From NCBI GenBank assembly GCA_902625725.1, contig CACOCY010000006.1:1-64000 (forward strand): 64,000 bases of DNA, read 5' to 3'. How positions within the stretch are numbered: position 1 is the first letter of the stretch; each line of letters begins with the position of its first letter. Both the position numbers and the translations under genes were made by a program. Source of the stretch: an uncultured SAR116 cluster alpha proteobacterium. GTDB taxonomy: Bacteria > Pseudomonadota > Alphaproteobacteria > Puniceispirillales > Puniceispirillaceae. Below the pieces are notes generated by a model. It worked only from the letters and a program-made list of their open reading frames with translations. It was not told where the DNA came from and ran no database searches. Positions 46,616-56,828 of the stretch are shown piece after piece.

Positions 46616-46827
46616 ATTAGGTTGTCCAAATTAAAATAGTACAAAAAAAACAGAATTGTATAAATGCACAGTTTTTTCTTCCATAGATGGTTTTTATTTA
46701 TTGATATAAAAGTTAAATTATTACATTTTTTTATATGTTATAAAATAAAAAGGAAATGAGATCGTATGATAGCATCGTTTCAATGCAACAAAGATTTTTG
46801 TCAAAAATATGAATAAGGGGCTTAAAG

Positions 46828-48576
46828 ATGGATAGAAGATTAGCGACAATACTTGCTCTAGATGTTGTTAATTTTAGTAAATTAATGGCTGAGGATGAGG
46901 TGAAAACGCTTGAGAATCTGGGCTCTTCACGCTCGCTAATTGATTCATGCATTGATGAATATGAAGGCCGCATATTTAATACTGCTGGAGATAGTGTGCT
47001 TGCAGAATTTTTAAGTCCTGTGAAGGCTGTGGAGTGTGCTGTAAAAATTCAAAATGCAACACAAGTGAAAAATAGTGAGTTATCAGAATCAGATAAAATG
47101 GATTTTCGGATTGGTATCAATATCGGAGATGTTATGGTTCAGGACGGTAATTTGTTTGGAGACTCAGTGAATATTGCCGCACGACTTGAGTCACAGTCAA
47201 TCACAGGCGGGATTTGCATATCTCAGAGTGTTTTCGATATGGTGAACATGAAAGTGAAGGTGTCATATGAAGATGCTGGAGAATTAGAATTAAAGAATAT
47301 TGGGCGTCCTATAAAAGCTTACAATGTACTGAAATGCAAAGGCGCACAGCGCGGTTTTGTTAGCTCGGAAGATAAGCCAAAAATAGAAATAACTTCAAAA
47401 GAGCCAGGGTCTCTTGCGGTTCTTTTGTTTAAAAATCTATCTAATGATGAAGAGCAGTCATATTTTTGTGAGGGATTCTCAGAGGACTTAATTTCTGCTC
47501 TTTCAAGGTATCGAAAACTATTAGTAATTTCCAGCAACGCTAGTTTTTCTTATGCATCGAAACAAAAAACACATTCTGAAATTGGAACTGAACTTGGAGT
47601 GCGTTATCTTCTTGAGGGTAAAGTTCGTAAGTTAGGTAATCGCATACGCATAAGCTCAAGCTTATTATCAACAGAAACAGCTGAAACGTTGTGGTCTGAC
47701 AATTTTGATACCAATATGGATGAAATATTTGACGTACAAGATAGCCTTGTTGAGACTATTGTCTCCACCATAGTAGGTAACGTAGAGCGCGACGAAATCA
47801 AAAAAATATCAAATGCAAAACCAGAAAACTTGAAAGCTTATGACTTAGTTCTCCAAGGACTTGAATATCATAAACGAAGTTCTGTTTCTGCCGAGAACAA
47901 TAAAAAAGCATTGAGTCTTTTTACGCAGGCAACAGAGGTCGATCCATCGTATGCAAGAGCATTTGCATGGAAAACTTGTTCATTAGCAAACAATGCAGAG
48001 TGGTTTCAGGATGAAATGCCAGAAGGGTGGATGCAAGATGCTTTTGCATCAGTAAATAGAGCAATGGAACTAGACCCAAATGACCCAGAAGCACATCGCA
48101 TAATGGGAGCCGTTAAACTAATGTTTGAGGGCGATATGGAAAAAGCATTGTTTCATCACGAAAAAGCTATCGAAATTTGCCCAAGTGATACCTACCATAT
48201 TGCAAGATATGCAATATTACTATGTTACCTAGGCGAGCCTAAAAAGGGTCTATTTGAGATTGAAAGAGCTATGAGAATAGACCCGTTTTGCTCAGAACTT
48301 ATATTAGAAACTCAGGGAATGTGTTATTATTTAATTGGTGATTATGAGAAAGCCATTTCAAGTTTTAAGAAAATGCAAATAGATACACGCACTAGCCTTT
48401 TTTACAAAGCCGCTTGTCATAAAATGTTAGAGCAGAATGACTTAGCCAATAATATATTGGGTCTTGCTTTTAATGAGAGTGGTATGGACATAAATAAATT
48501 TATTACAACACAGTTTTTTCAAGATGAAAGTATGAAAAACTCATTAACTGAAGTTTTAGAATCCATACATGCTTAG
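46828..48576 (+). CDS. Class III adenylate cyclase with TolB-like and TPR domains
   Basis: This 582-residue protein has an N-terminal cyclase domain (about 4-170), with metal aspartates D12 (A-L-D-V-V-N-F-S) and D55 (T-A-G-D-S-V-L-A-E-F) and the G-D-S-V-N-I-A-A-R-L-E transition-state motif. A TolB-like region (S-L-A-V-L-L-F-K-N-L-S, about 190-310) follows. Several tetratricopeptide-like repeats run from about 330 to 560. This build is common in rhizobia and relatives. It lacks membrane segments. It is convergent with a second, unrelated cyclase gene. Confidence 0.87.
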   Translation: MDRRLATILALDVVNFSKLMAEDEVKTLENLGSSRSLIDSCIDEYEGRIFNTAGDSVLAEFLSPVKAVECAVKIQNATQVKNSELSESDKMDFRIGINIGDVMVQDGNLFGDSVNIAARLESQSITGGICISQSVFDMVNMKVKVSYEDAGELELKNIGRPIKAYNVLKCKGAQRGFVSSEDKPKIEITSKEPGSLAVLLFKNLSNDEEQSYFCEGFSEDLISALSRYRKLLVISSNASFSYASKQKTHSEIGTELGVRYLLEGKVRKLGNRIRISSSLLSTETAETLWSDNFDTNMDEIFDVQDSLVETIVSTIVGNVERDEIKKISNAKPENLKAYDLVLQGLEYHKRSSVSAENNKKALSLFTQATEVDPSYARAFAWKTCSLANNAEWFQDEMPEGWMQDAFASVNRAMELDPNDPEAHRIMGAVKLMFEGDMEKALFHHEKAIEICPSDTYHIARYAILLCYLGEPKKGLFEIERAMRIDPFCSELILETQGMCYYLIGDYEKAISSFKKMQIDTRTSLFYKAACHKMLEQNDLANNILGLAFNESGMDINKFITTQFFQDESMKNSLTEVLESIHA

Positions 48577-48638
48577 TGGCTTAATTTATTTGTGTCTAAA
48601 AACGCGAACATTTTTTAATTTTATTCATATATCTTGAT

Positions 48639-49631
48639 TTAGGTTTCTTTGACTTTTTTTTTCATTTTCAGATAAATATTTTCGAGATTGTTTAAGTCCT
48701 CGTCTCCAAACAAAGCTGGGTTCAATTCAATTTTTAAATTACCCGTATCTACTATTATTTGGTTTTCATCGTTCGTTTGTTCGCTAATAACTTCAAAATA
48801 CTTTACTGGACGAGAAATTCCTTTAAGTTTTATTTCTCCTACTTCCTGAAGTTCAAATAAATCACGAACTAAAAGATAAGTCTCTTCAGAAACTATAATT
48901 TTGTTTGGCTGAGCTGAACTTTCTAATCTTGATGCTAAATTGACAGGGGAACCAATCACTGTATAATCTAACCGATTTTCTGAACCAAAATTACCGACTG
49001 TACAGAAGCCAGTATTTATACCAATTCGGATACTAAGAGCGGTCTTAAGTCCAAAATTTTTACCCCAAACATTAGTAAGCTCTTGCATTTTCTGTTGCAT
49101 TTCTATTGCCATTTTTAAGCAATTAGTGGCATCGTCTGCATAACCTTTTGTTTCTGGGTCACCAAAAAAAATAAGAATAGCATCTCCAATGTATTTATCG
49201 ATTGTGCCACCAAATTTTAGAGCAATTGTAGACATTTCGTTTAGATAAAAATTTATGAGACTTGTTAATTCTTCTGACTCAAGATGCTCAGTGATATCAG
49301 TAAATCCTACAATATCAGAAAAAAATACAGTGAGTTTTTTCCTCTGGCTTGTGACGTCGGCATCTTGATTGCCTGAAAATATTTGCTCGTAAATCTGAGG
49401 CGAGAGATATCTTGCTAATTTTGCTGATAAGATTTCAAGTTCTGCAGATTTTTCTAGTGCTTCCTGTTTTGCTTCATCAGCGATTTTTTTTTGCTTTTCT
49501 AATTGTGTTGATAGTGAACGGCGTAAGTTAGCCTCTAATTTAAGCTTAGAATTTTCCTTTTTTAATTGAGCAAATTCTACAGCTGTTAAGTCGTTATCTG
49601 ACATTTCAAATCTCGCGGTTTTCTTGGGCAA
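48639..49631 (-). CDS. Class III adenylate cyclase with N-terminal coiled coil
   Basis: This 330-residue cytosolic protein has a charged coiled coil (about 20-70), then a catalytic domain. All class III catalytic residues are present: metal aspartates D106 and D150, adenine-selecting K146 (I-D-K-Y-I-G-D) and D222 (L-D-Y-T-V-I-G), and N231/R235. It should therefore make cyclic AMP. The coiled coil leads into A-R-Y-L-S-P-Q-I-Y-E, the linker often found between sensor modules and cyclase domains, but no sensor domain is attached. Confidence 0.88.
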   Translation of the reverse strand: MPKKTARFEMSDNDLTAVEFAQLKKENSKLKLEANLRRSLSTQLEKQKKIADEAKQEALEKSAELEILSAKLARYLSPQIYEQIFSGNQDADVTSQRKKLTVFFSDIVGFTDITEHLESEELTSLINFYLNEMSTIALKFGGTIDKYIGDAILIFFGDPETKGYADDATNCLKMAIEMQQKMQELTNVWGKNFGLKTALSIRIGINTGFCTVGNFGSENRLDYTVIGSPVNLASRLESSAQPNKIIVSEETYLLVRDLFELQEVGEIKLKGISRPVKYFEVISEQTNDENQIIVDTGNLKIELNPALFGDEDLNNLENIYLKMKKKVKET

Positions 49632-49838
49632 CGTTAAGTCTTACTAATAAGCAATTATCATGTATTGATAACTCTCTTGCATAAATATATTATCTGTATC
49701 TGTCACAAGCAATATCATCAGTTTTTTCACGCTGAAATTTTTGTCTTTGGGGTACATTGGTTTGACTAAGAAAATAATAAATGGCATGAAACATAAATCA
49801 TATCAAATACCCAGTATTTCAATCTAAGGATTTTTAAC

Positions 49839-51539
49839 TTGAAAAGACCTATTATCGTCATTTTATTTATTCTCGTTTTTTTAAGTGGTGCGTATCTTTT
49901 GCTTCTTAATCAATCAAATAGGGCAGCAGCTCAGCTAATAGATAATATAAATAAAACTTTGGAGGCAAGTTTTGGTGACGTGCAGATAACCTATGATGAT
50001 TTAAGAGCAAATGTCTTTCAGCGTTCTGCGGTCGCAGAAAGATTAGTTTTCAGCATTTCAGGTGACCAGATCTTTTTTGTTGACCAAATGGAAATGTCTG
50101 GTGACATGGATACAGTTCAGCTAGTTGATTTATCAGACTTAGAGCTAACTTTTACGCATAATCAACTAGAATTTAATGTGACGGCTCGGCATTTACAAAT
50201 TGAAGAATTAAAGCTTGGAAAAATTCAAGGTTTTTTCACAGATAATAAAGATTTACAGAATATGCTATCTCTTATTTTAGATGAGGTTGCGATTGCTAGG
50301 TTTGAAACTGAGGACTTTTTGCTTCTTGGAAAAGATTTGGATAAGGAGGTGTTTTTAAGCGTTAATGGAGACCTTTCAATTCAAAATATTAAAAGAGGCG
50401 CTATAGAAAATATTAATGCTATTGGTACTGTTAAAAATAATGCCACATATTTTGATATCATTCCTTTTGATTTTGAAGTTGATAAATTAGGGATTTCAAA
50501 TTTGGATCTTAAATCTGCGCTTGTTGCAGTTAATTCAGACCAACCGGACATGCTTCGCCAATTAAATCGTTTATTCGGTATCACAAAACTTGATATTCAA
50601 AATAGTTCACTATCCATTCCTGATGAAAAGCTCAAACTTACGTTAGGTAGGGGTGATTTTGAAATTGAAGATAGTAAAGTACAGATGCTTCTTTTAGAGA
50701 ATTTTACTTTTCGAGAGAATCTGAATGATAGAAATTATACAATAGCTGAATTCAGTCTTCAAGGACTTGATTTATCGATTAATTTTCTTTCTGAGGAAGA
50801 AGTCTCAAAACAAGCGTCTCGTATTTTTGGTATTGAAGAAATGTATTTTAAAGATGTTCATTTTAAGTACGATGAATTGCCCGTTAAAATTGACGAACTT
50901 GGGTTTACAGAAATTGAGACAAATTCCGAACAGATAGTCAGTGGAAAGACTTTTATGTCCGGTCTACAGATACCCCTGTCTGAATTAAAAAAATTAAATC
51001 AAAAGGTAGTGGAAGAAATAGCCAAAGCTGCTAGACTAAATAAGTTAGAGGTTAGCCTTAAAACTGAATTTGATTATGATCAAGCTGATAAAGAATACTA
51101 CAATTTAATAAGCTTAGAGTTTGATCGGCTCGCTGATTTTGAATTTGTTTTGGAGTTATCTGGATTTGATCCAATTTCTTTTGAAAATATTCAAGAGGAT
51201 CCTACGTCTATTATCACAGATATCCTTGGTAAAGAAATACAGCTGAGAAAAGTTCAATTTGATTATATAGATTATGAATTGGCGGACACTATTTTCAGTA
51301 TTTATCCGCAAATCACTAAGGGATTAGACTTTCTTAGATTACAGGCATCATTATTACTCTTCCAATATTCAGATGAAAAAGAGCTATTGATTAATGCGCT
51401 AAATAATTTTGAGCGTGAAAAGAATGAGATTGGCTTTAAAGTGTTGACCATTGAACCATTTAAAATGGCAAAGATTCCTGAACTCTTCTTATCTGGTCAA
51501 TTGAATGATTATATCTCATTTGAAGCCTATGGAAACTAA
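49839..51539 (+). CDS. Exported or membrane-anchored protein of unknown function
   Basis: This 566-residue protein is not recognised. It begins with a basic, hydrophobic segment (K-R-P then about residues 4-22), a signal anchor or signal peptide, so most of the chain should be periplasmic. The rest is rich in alternating hydrophobic strands and acidic residues, with repeated D-L-x-L/D-I-Q-type beta segments resembling DUF945- or AsmA-like envelope proteins, although no signature could be fixed. It starts at TTG with AAGGA nine bases upstream. It stands between a cyclase gene (divergent) and a DUF188 gene (convergent). Confidence 0.7.
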   Translation: MKRPIIVILFILVFLSGAYLLLLNQSNRAAAQLIDNINKTLEASFGDVQITYDDLRANVFQRSAVAERLVFSISGDQIFFVDQMEMSGDMDTVQLVDLSDLELTFTHNQLEFNVTARHLQIEELKLGKIQGFFTDNKDLQNMLSLILDEVAIARFETEDFLLLGKDLDKEVFLSVNGDLSIQNIKRGAIENINAIGTVKNNATYFDIIPFDFEVDKLGISNLDLKSALVAVNSDQPDMLRQLNRLFGITKLDIQNSSLSIPDEKLKLTLGRGDFEIEDSKVQMLLLENFTFRENLNDRNYTIAEFSLQGLDLSINFLSEEEVSKQASRIFGIEEMYFKDVHFKYDELPVKIDELGFTEIETNSEQIVSGKTFMSGLQIPLSELKKLNQKVVEEIAKAARLNKLEVSLKTEFDYDQADKEYYNLISLEFDRLADFEFVLELSGFDPISFENIQEDPTSIITDILGKEIQLRKVQFDYIDYELADTIFSIYPQITKGLDFLRLQASLLLFQYSDEKELLINALNNFEREKNEIGFKVLTIEPFKMAKIPELFLSGQLNDYISFEAYGN

Positions 51540-51604
51540 GCCAACCAGAGACTGAGTATTCTTAAGACAATAAATAAATGTTAAAGTAAACACACTAAAT
51601 TTTC

Positions 51605-52054
51605 TTAGGCTTTTTTGCATTTCAATATTACTTTCTCAAGCGTATCTGCAAAACGTGACCTATCTCTTTTAGAAAATTGCTTATGCGGCTGTTTATAAGA
51701 GGGATCTGCGGCTCTTAAATCGGTCATTAAATTGCGCATTGCTAGTATATTACCAATATTATTCTCAGTTATTAACTCTCCATTATTTTTAATTACTTGA
51801 CCTCCATTTTCAATAACCATTGCTGCAAGAGGAATATCGCCTGTTATTGCAATGTCGCCATCGGATATCTCGCCAATGATATATTTATCAGCTTTATCCA
51901 ATCCTGCATTAACAACAACTATTTTTATAATTGGGTTTTGAGATGGTCTAATACCTCCGTTGCTGACAAAAATGACGTTTATGTTATGTCTCGTTGCAAC
52001 ACGTTCAATTTCTTTCTTAACAGGGCAAGCATCTGCATCCACATAAATTTGCAA
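51605..52054 (-). CDS. DUF188 (YaiI/YqxD) family protein
   Basis: This 149-residue protein matches the YaiI/YqxD family: Y-V-D-A-D-A-C-P-V-K at residues 4-13, the V-V-N-A-G-L-D-x-A-D stretch near 48-57 and I-T-G-D-I-P-L-A. The fold is PIN-nuclease-like with conserved aspartates, but no function has been established. The length is typical. Confidence 0.85.
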   Translation of the reverse strand: MQIYVDADACPVKKEIERVATRHNINVIFVSNGGIRPSQNPIIKIVVVNAGLDKADKYIIGEISDGDIAITGDIPLAAMVIENGGQVIKNNGELITENNIGNILAMRNLMTDLRAADPSYKQPHKQFSKRDRSRFADTLEKVILKCKKA

Positions 52055-52246
52055 ACTAAGTTTTCCTCTCTTTTTGGATAATCAAATTTCTTTTCCTCCG
52101 TAACTTTTGTCAAATATGGATAATTCTCGTGAGGATGTGTTTATTATTTTTGGTATCATTTAATTCTTAATTTCTTATACTAATACCCAGAAAAAACAGC
52201 TGGTGTTGAATGTTAAAATTAAATAATTCTTTGCTGAGAGTTTTAT

Positions 52247-53095
52247 ATGTTTTCTAGCGCGTCGCCTACAGTTTCTGTCTCCGGTGTAAATATACCATCA
52301 ATTGGGTATGGTACAATGTTATTTCCAGAGCCAGAAAAAGCTGTAACTTTGATTTCTGAGGCCATTAAATCTGGCTATGGGCACATTGATACGGCTAGAA
52401 AGTACGGTACTGAAAAATGGGTAGGTGAGGCCCTGCGCTTCACCGGGGTAGGTCGAGAAAATATTTGGATAACTACAAAGGTTACAGAAGAGAACGCTAA
52501 AGCTGATGACTTTGCGAGATCGGTATATAAAAGTTTGCAAACAATGCAATTGAATTATGTTGATTTATTGTTAATTCATTGGCCACAACCCAAAATACCA
52601 CTCTCAGAGACAATTGGTGCGTTAATCAAAGCAAAGCAAGATGGCCTTGCAAAGAATATAGGAATATCAAATTTCACGGTCGATTTGATTCACAAGGCAG
52701 CACAAATATCTTCTGAACAATTATTTACAAACCAAGTTGAATATCATCCCTATATAAATCAGGATAAAGTAATACAGGCATGCAAAAAATATGGCATATC
52801 TGTTACTTGTCACGTACCATTAGCAAGGGGTGTAGTGCTCAAAGATCCCGAGATTATAAAAATTGCGAAATCGCATCAGAAATCCCCTGCTCAGGTAACA
52901 CTAAAATGGCTCATTCAGCAGGAGAATATAATTGCTGTTCCAAGAGCTTTATCTGTGGACCAGATAAAAGAAAATATAAGTTTAGCTGATTTTAGTCTTT
53001 CGGATGAGCAGATGGACACAATTTCAAAGCTCCGCTCTAAAAATTTGCGTATTGTTGATCCAGAGGTTCGAAGGCCTGTTTGGGACTTACCCTGA
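52247..53095 (+). CDS. Aldo/keto reductase
   Basis: This 282-residue NADPH-dependent oxidoreductase reduces aldehydes or ketones. The catalytic tetrad is D48, Y53 (H-I-D-T-A-R-K-Y), K78 (I-T-T-K-V) and H111 (L-I-H-W-P). The cofactor-binding region includes A-V-P-R-A-L-S near residue 230. It resembles the 2,5-diketo-gluconate reductase-like branch. It is followed 66 bases later by propionyl-CoA synthetase on the same strand. Confidence 0.87.
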   Translation: MFSSASPTVSVSGVNIPSIGYGTMLFPEPEKAVTLISEAIKSGYGHIDTARKYGTEKWVGEALRFTGVGRENIWITTKVTEENAKADDFARSVYKSLQTMQLNYVDLLLIHWPQPKIPLSETIGALIKAKQDGLAKNIGISNFTVDLIHKAAQISSEQLFTNQVEYHPYINQDKVIQACKKYGISVTCHVPLARGVVLKDPEIIKIAKSHQKSPAQVTLKWLIQQENIIAVPRALSVDQIKENISLADFSLSDEQMDTISKLRSKNLRIVDPEVRRPVWDLP

Positions 53096-53176
53096 TGCGT
53101 GGAATAAAAATAAGGTTAGCAAGTATGCAAGCAATTAAATTAAACTAATTTATATTAAGTTGTGGGGGTAAAACAT

Positions 53177-55069
53177 ATGAATGATTATAATTCAATTTAC
53201 GATTTTGAAAAACATAATAAAGAAACTTTTTGGCTTAATGCATCAAAATCCATTGATTGGATCACTCCACCTAAAATCGCTATAGATGACAGTAATGCTC
53301 CATTTTCTAGATGGTTTCCGGATGGAAAGATGAATAGTTGTTACAATGCTGTAGATAGGCATGTGCTTGCTGGTCGTGGCAAGCAAACAGCAATTCAATA
53401 TGAATCACCTATAACTGGGCAATCATTTTCATTGACTTATTTGGAGATGCAAAAACAAACTGCTAAATTTGCAGGTATGCTTGTTGAGCAGGGGCTTAAA
53501 AAAGGAGACAGAGTAATAATTTATATGCCAATGATCACGGAAGCGGTGATTTCTATGCTTGGCTGTGCTCGAATTGGCGTCGTGCATTCAGTCGTTTTTG
53601 GTGGTTTTGCAGCTGCAGAATTGGCAAAACGGATTGATGACTGCAAGCCAAAATTAATTATAAGTGCGTCGTGTGGGCATGAGCCAACCCGATTAGTACA
53701 GTATAAACCACTTCTTGATAAGGCTATTCAGCAGTCTAAATTTAAACCCTCAAAATGTGTAATTTATCAGCGTAACGCCCTTAAAGTTACTCTTAAAAAC
53801 AAAAGAGATATTGAATGGCATGAAGCGATAGACCATGCTACTCCTGCAGAGCCTGTGGCATTATCGGCAAATGACCCTTTGTATATTTTGTATACTTCTG
53901 GGACAACTGGTCAACCAAAAGGAGTTGTTAGAGATAACGGCGGGCATGCGGTAGCTCTGTGCTGGAGTATGTCGAATATTTATGATGTTAAAATGGGTGA
54001 AGTTTTTTGGGCGGCCTCAGATATTGGTTGGGTCGTTGGCCACTCATATATTGTATATGGCCCACTATTTGCTGGATGTACCTCCATCTTATTTGAAGGA
54101 AAGCCAGTTGGAACTCCAGATGCTGGCGCATTCTGGCGCGTTGTGGAAAAGAATAAGGTTAAAACATTATTTACTGCTCCAACCGCTTTTAGAGCTATAA
54201 AACGTTCTGACCCAGAGGGTTCTTTTATCAAACAACATGATATTAGTTCTCTAGATTATCTTTTTCTTGCTGGTGAAAGAGCAGACCCTGACACAATAAA
54301 GTGGGCTCAAGGGCAATTATCTGTGCCAGTGGTGGATCATTGGTGGCAAACTGAGACCGGTTGGTCAATTTGCGCTAACCCAATGGGCCTAGAGCAATTG
54401 CCTATCAAACTTGGATCTCCAAGCGTGCCTATGCCGGGTTTTCATGTGGAGATATTAGATGACAATGGCGATTTGGTAGCTGACAACACTCTGGGTTCGA
54501 TAGTTATTAAGCTTCCCTTGCCTCCATCATGCTTGTCAACAATTTGGGGCGCGAACAATGTATTTTTAGAAAAATATCTTAAAAGGTTCCCAGGATACTA
54601 TGAGACCGGTGACGCAGGATATAAGGATGAGGATGGATATGTTTACATAATGGCTCGAACAGATGATGTAATTAATGTTGCAGGCCATAGATTATCTACT
54701 GGACAAATAGAGGAGATAATATCAGGACACCCAGATGTCGCTGAATGTGCTGTCATAGGTATAGCTGACGAATTAAAGGGACAAATTCCGATTGGTTTCA
54801 TTTGCCTGTATCCAAATAGAAAACTGTCAGGGGCAAAAATTTGTGAGGAAATTATTCATTTGGTTTCAGACAATATCGGGCGGATTTCTGCTTTTAAAAA
54901 AGTTATCATAATAGACAGGTTACCAAAGACAAGATCTGGAAAAATAGTGCGTGCTACTATGGTAAAAATTGCCAATCAACAGCATTGGGTGATGCCTGCC
55001 ACTATAGAAGATCCATCAGTACTTGAAGAAATTTCTAGTGCTCTGAAAGAACAATTATTTTTAGAGTGA
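53177..55069 (+). CDS. prpE: Propionyl-CoA synthetase (acyl-CoA ligase, PrpE)
   Basis: This 630-residue ligase activates propionate (or a close short acid) to the CoA ester with ATP. It has the ANL motif Y-T-S-G-T-T-G-Q-P-K-G followed by V-V-R-D-N-G-G-H, which marks PrpE rather than acetyl-CoA synthetase. Y-E-T-G-D-A-G-Y and the C-terminal catalytic lysine in T-R-S-G-K-I-V-R are also present. The N-terminal F-W...W-x-x-P-P and N-A-V-D-R-H segments also fit PrpE. GTG at 53162 opens the frame; the ATG at 53177 is preferred. Propionate is a plausible end product of acrylate or odd-chain breakdown. Confidence 0.87.
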   Translation: MNDYNSIYDFEKHNKETFWLNASKSIDWITPPKIAIDDSNAPFSRWFPDGKMNSCYNAVDRHVLAGRGKQTAIQYESPITGQSFSLTYLEMQKQTAKFAGMLVEQGLKKGDRVIIYMPMITEAVISMLGCARIGVVHSVVFGGFAAAELAKRIDDCKPKLIISASCGHEPTRLVQYKPLLDKAIQQSKFKPSKCVIYQRNALKVTLKNKRDIEWHEAIDHATPAEPVALSANDPLYILYTSGTTGQPKGVVRDNGGHAVALCWSMSNIYDVKMGEVFWAASDIGWVVGHSYIVYGPLFAGCTSILFEGKPVGTPDAGAFWRVVEKNKVKTLFTAPTAFRAIKRSDPEGSFIKQHDISSLDYLFLAGERADPDTIKWAQGQLSVPVVDHWWQTETGWSICANPMGLEQLPIKLGSPSVPMPGFHVEILDDNGDLVADNTLGSIVIKLPLPPSCLSTIWGANNVFLEKYLKRFPGYYETGDAGYKDEDGYVYIMARTDDVINVAGHRLSTGQIEEIISGHPDVAECAVIGIADELKGQIPIGFICLYPNRKLSGAKICEEIIHLVSDNIGRISAFKKVIIIDRLPKTRSGKIVRATMVKIANQQHWVMPATIEDPSVLEEISSALKEQLFLE

Positions 55070-55308
55070 GGTCCCATGAAGAAAACGTCTTTCCCTTATA
55101 AATTCGATAACTTTAATACATTTATCAATAATTAGGACAAATAAGGGGTTTTTTAAATACTCTTTTTTTTTTAAAAAGCATTGCGTAAAGCTTCGAAAAG
55201 CCTTAAATATCAAGTCTGCGTACGAAAAGCAGAAAGCAACAAATTGATACGAATAGCTAGTTTTTAATGAGACCAGTTTTTTGTGTTAATAAAAACTGAG
55301 GATAAAAA

Positions 55309-55515
55309 ATGGCTAACGGAAAAGTAAAATGGTTTAATTCACAAAAAGGTTATGGCTTTATAGAACCCGAAGAAGGTGAGCAGGACGTGTTCGTACACAT
55401 ATCAGCCGTTAAAGCAGCAGGTATGGACGAATTGTCGGATGGCCAAGCTATTTCTTACGAATTAGAAACGGGTCAAAATGGAAAAACATCGGCGGTAAAT
55501 TTAGCTGCTTTGTAA
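55309..55515 (+). CDS. Cold-shock protein, CspA family
   Basis: This 68-residue RNA chaperone is a single cold-shock domain with the RNA-binding motifs K-G-Y-G-F-I-E (13-19) and V-F-V-H-I-S (27-32). A spacer of about 240 bases precedes it, with GAGGAT before the ATG. A long untranslated leader, as in temperature-regulated csp genes, is likely. A strong terminator follows. Confidence 0.93.
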   Translation: MANGKVKWFNSQKGYGFIEPEEGEQDVFVHISAVKAAGMDELSDGQAISYELETGQNGKTSAVNLAAL

Positions 55516-55536
55516 TTTTATTTCTAATACAAAAAA

Positions 55537-55571
55537 GCGTCAGACACAATTTGTGTCTGGCGCATTTTTTG
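55537..55571 (+). terminator. Rho-independent terminator of the cold-shock gene
   Basis: A stem of about 12 pairs (55537-55548 with 55552-55563, one G-U) has a short loop. It is flanked by A6 before and a T-run (55565-55570) after, so it may work in both directions and also end the minus-strand AbrB-family gene. Confidence 0.88.
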
Positions 55572-55637
55572 TTTCATTTTATGTATATTTGTAAATTTTT
55601 ACTGTTAAAATATGAAAATTTAAAAAACCAACAAGTT

Positions 55638-56723
55638 TTATTCTGATTTTCTAATTCTAGAAACAAATATCGGCATTGATACAAATATCAAGAGAACTCG
55701 GACTAGATGGTGGAATGCTACAAACGCCACGTCATAACCAAAAATTAGAGCTAAGATTGTGGCCTCGTATAGGCCACCAGGAACGAAAGCAAGCCAAATT
55801 GATAAAAATGTAACATTAGATGAAGTCACAACTAGCCAGGCTACCAATAAGTAAGTGGTTATAATTAGCCCAGAAGTTATACATGCATCAAATAAGGCTG
55901 TCTTAAGTTCATAAAGTGAAATTTTTGCCAGTCTAGCACCAACTGAGGCTCCAATTGTCAATTGTGCGATGATAACTACTTCGCTGATCCTGTGAAGCTG
56001 TATTATACCTGTGACATGTAATATGCTGCTCAAAAATATTGGTCCTAACAAATGTGGAAGTGGCATTCTAAACAATTTTGCTATCCAAAAACCTCCGAAA
56101 CATAATATTAAAAACATGACAATTTGTATGACTGAGAGGTCTGTGAAATTTGACATGTCATTTAATATCTCGTTGGAACGCTTTATTGCTAAATTTCCTT
56201 CAACGAATGCCAAAAGTAAGGGAGTGCTAATAAAAACGACCGCTACCCTTACAAGATGAAAAAGAGCGACTACATAGTCTTTCTCTACTACCTCATGCGC
56301 CATTACTACGGCTTCTGCTTGACCGCCTGGAATACTGCACAAAAATGCTTGTTTTGGCTCATATAATTTGACTCTTCGTAAAAACTGAAAAGAAATGAAG
56401 GTTACACATACTGTAGCAACTATCATTATGATTACAGAAAATGTCCATTTTTGAGCACTCTGAAAAATGTCTGGAGTAAAATTAGTTCCAATCATTACAG
56501 ATATTCCAATAATCACCGGTAGATAGAACCAATTAGCAATTGAGAGTAGTGGTTGCGTTTGGCGAATGCTTGTTCCAATGATAAATACTCCTATAAGGCT
56601 GCCAAGAAAATAAGGAGCAGGAACATTTAATAATTGAAAAAAAATTGCGCAAGCAAATGCCAGGCATAAGGTAAATACAATTTTATATATGTCAGAAAAC
56701 ATATTTTTACTAAGAAATTGCAT
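55638..56723 (-). CDS. AbrB-family membrane protein (duplicated Gneg_AbrB domain)
   Basis: This 361-residue integral membrane protein has about ten hydrophobic segments. The internal duplication of the family is visible: I-P-G-G-Q-A-E-A...L-F-H-L-V-R-V (about 131-160) and V-P-G-G-L-Y-E-A...F-H-H-L-V-R-V (about 312-345). Members are sometimes named putative ammonia monooxygenase or AbrB regulator, neither well founded. Transport is more likely. It lies downstream of an EamA exporter gene on the same strand. Confidence 0.83.
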   Translation of the reverse strand: MQFLSKNMFSDIYKIVFTLCLAFACAIFFQLLNVPAPYFLGSLIGVFIIGTSIRQTQPLLSIANWFYLPVIIGISVMIGTNFTPDIFQSAQKWTFSVIIMIVATVCVTFISFQFLRRVKLYEPKQAFLCSIPGGQAEAVVMAHEVVEKDYVVALFHLVRVAVVFISTPLLLAFVEGNLAIKRSNEILNDMSNFTDLSVIQIVMFLILCFGGFWIAKLFRMPLPHLLGPIFLSSILHVTGIIQLHRISEVVIIAQLTIGASVGARLAKISLYELKTALFDACITSGLIITTYLLVAWLVVTSSNVTFLSIWLAFVPGGLYEATILALIFGYDVAFVAFHHLVRVLLIFVSMPIFVSRIRKSE

Positions 56724-56828
56724 ACGTATATCCTTGAGAATGCTAGGGTAAAAAAAGTCAACCTATAAATAACATTAACATATTATAAGCGAAATTAGTT
56801 TTTCGTGACGCAAATAATAGTACTGTCT

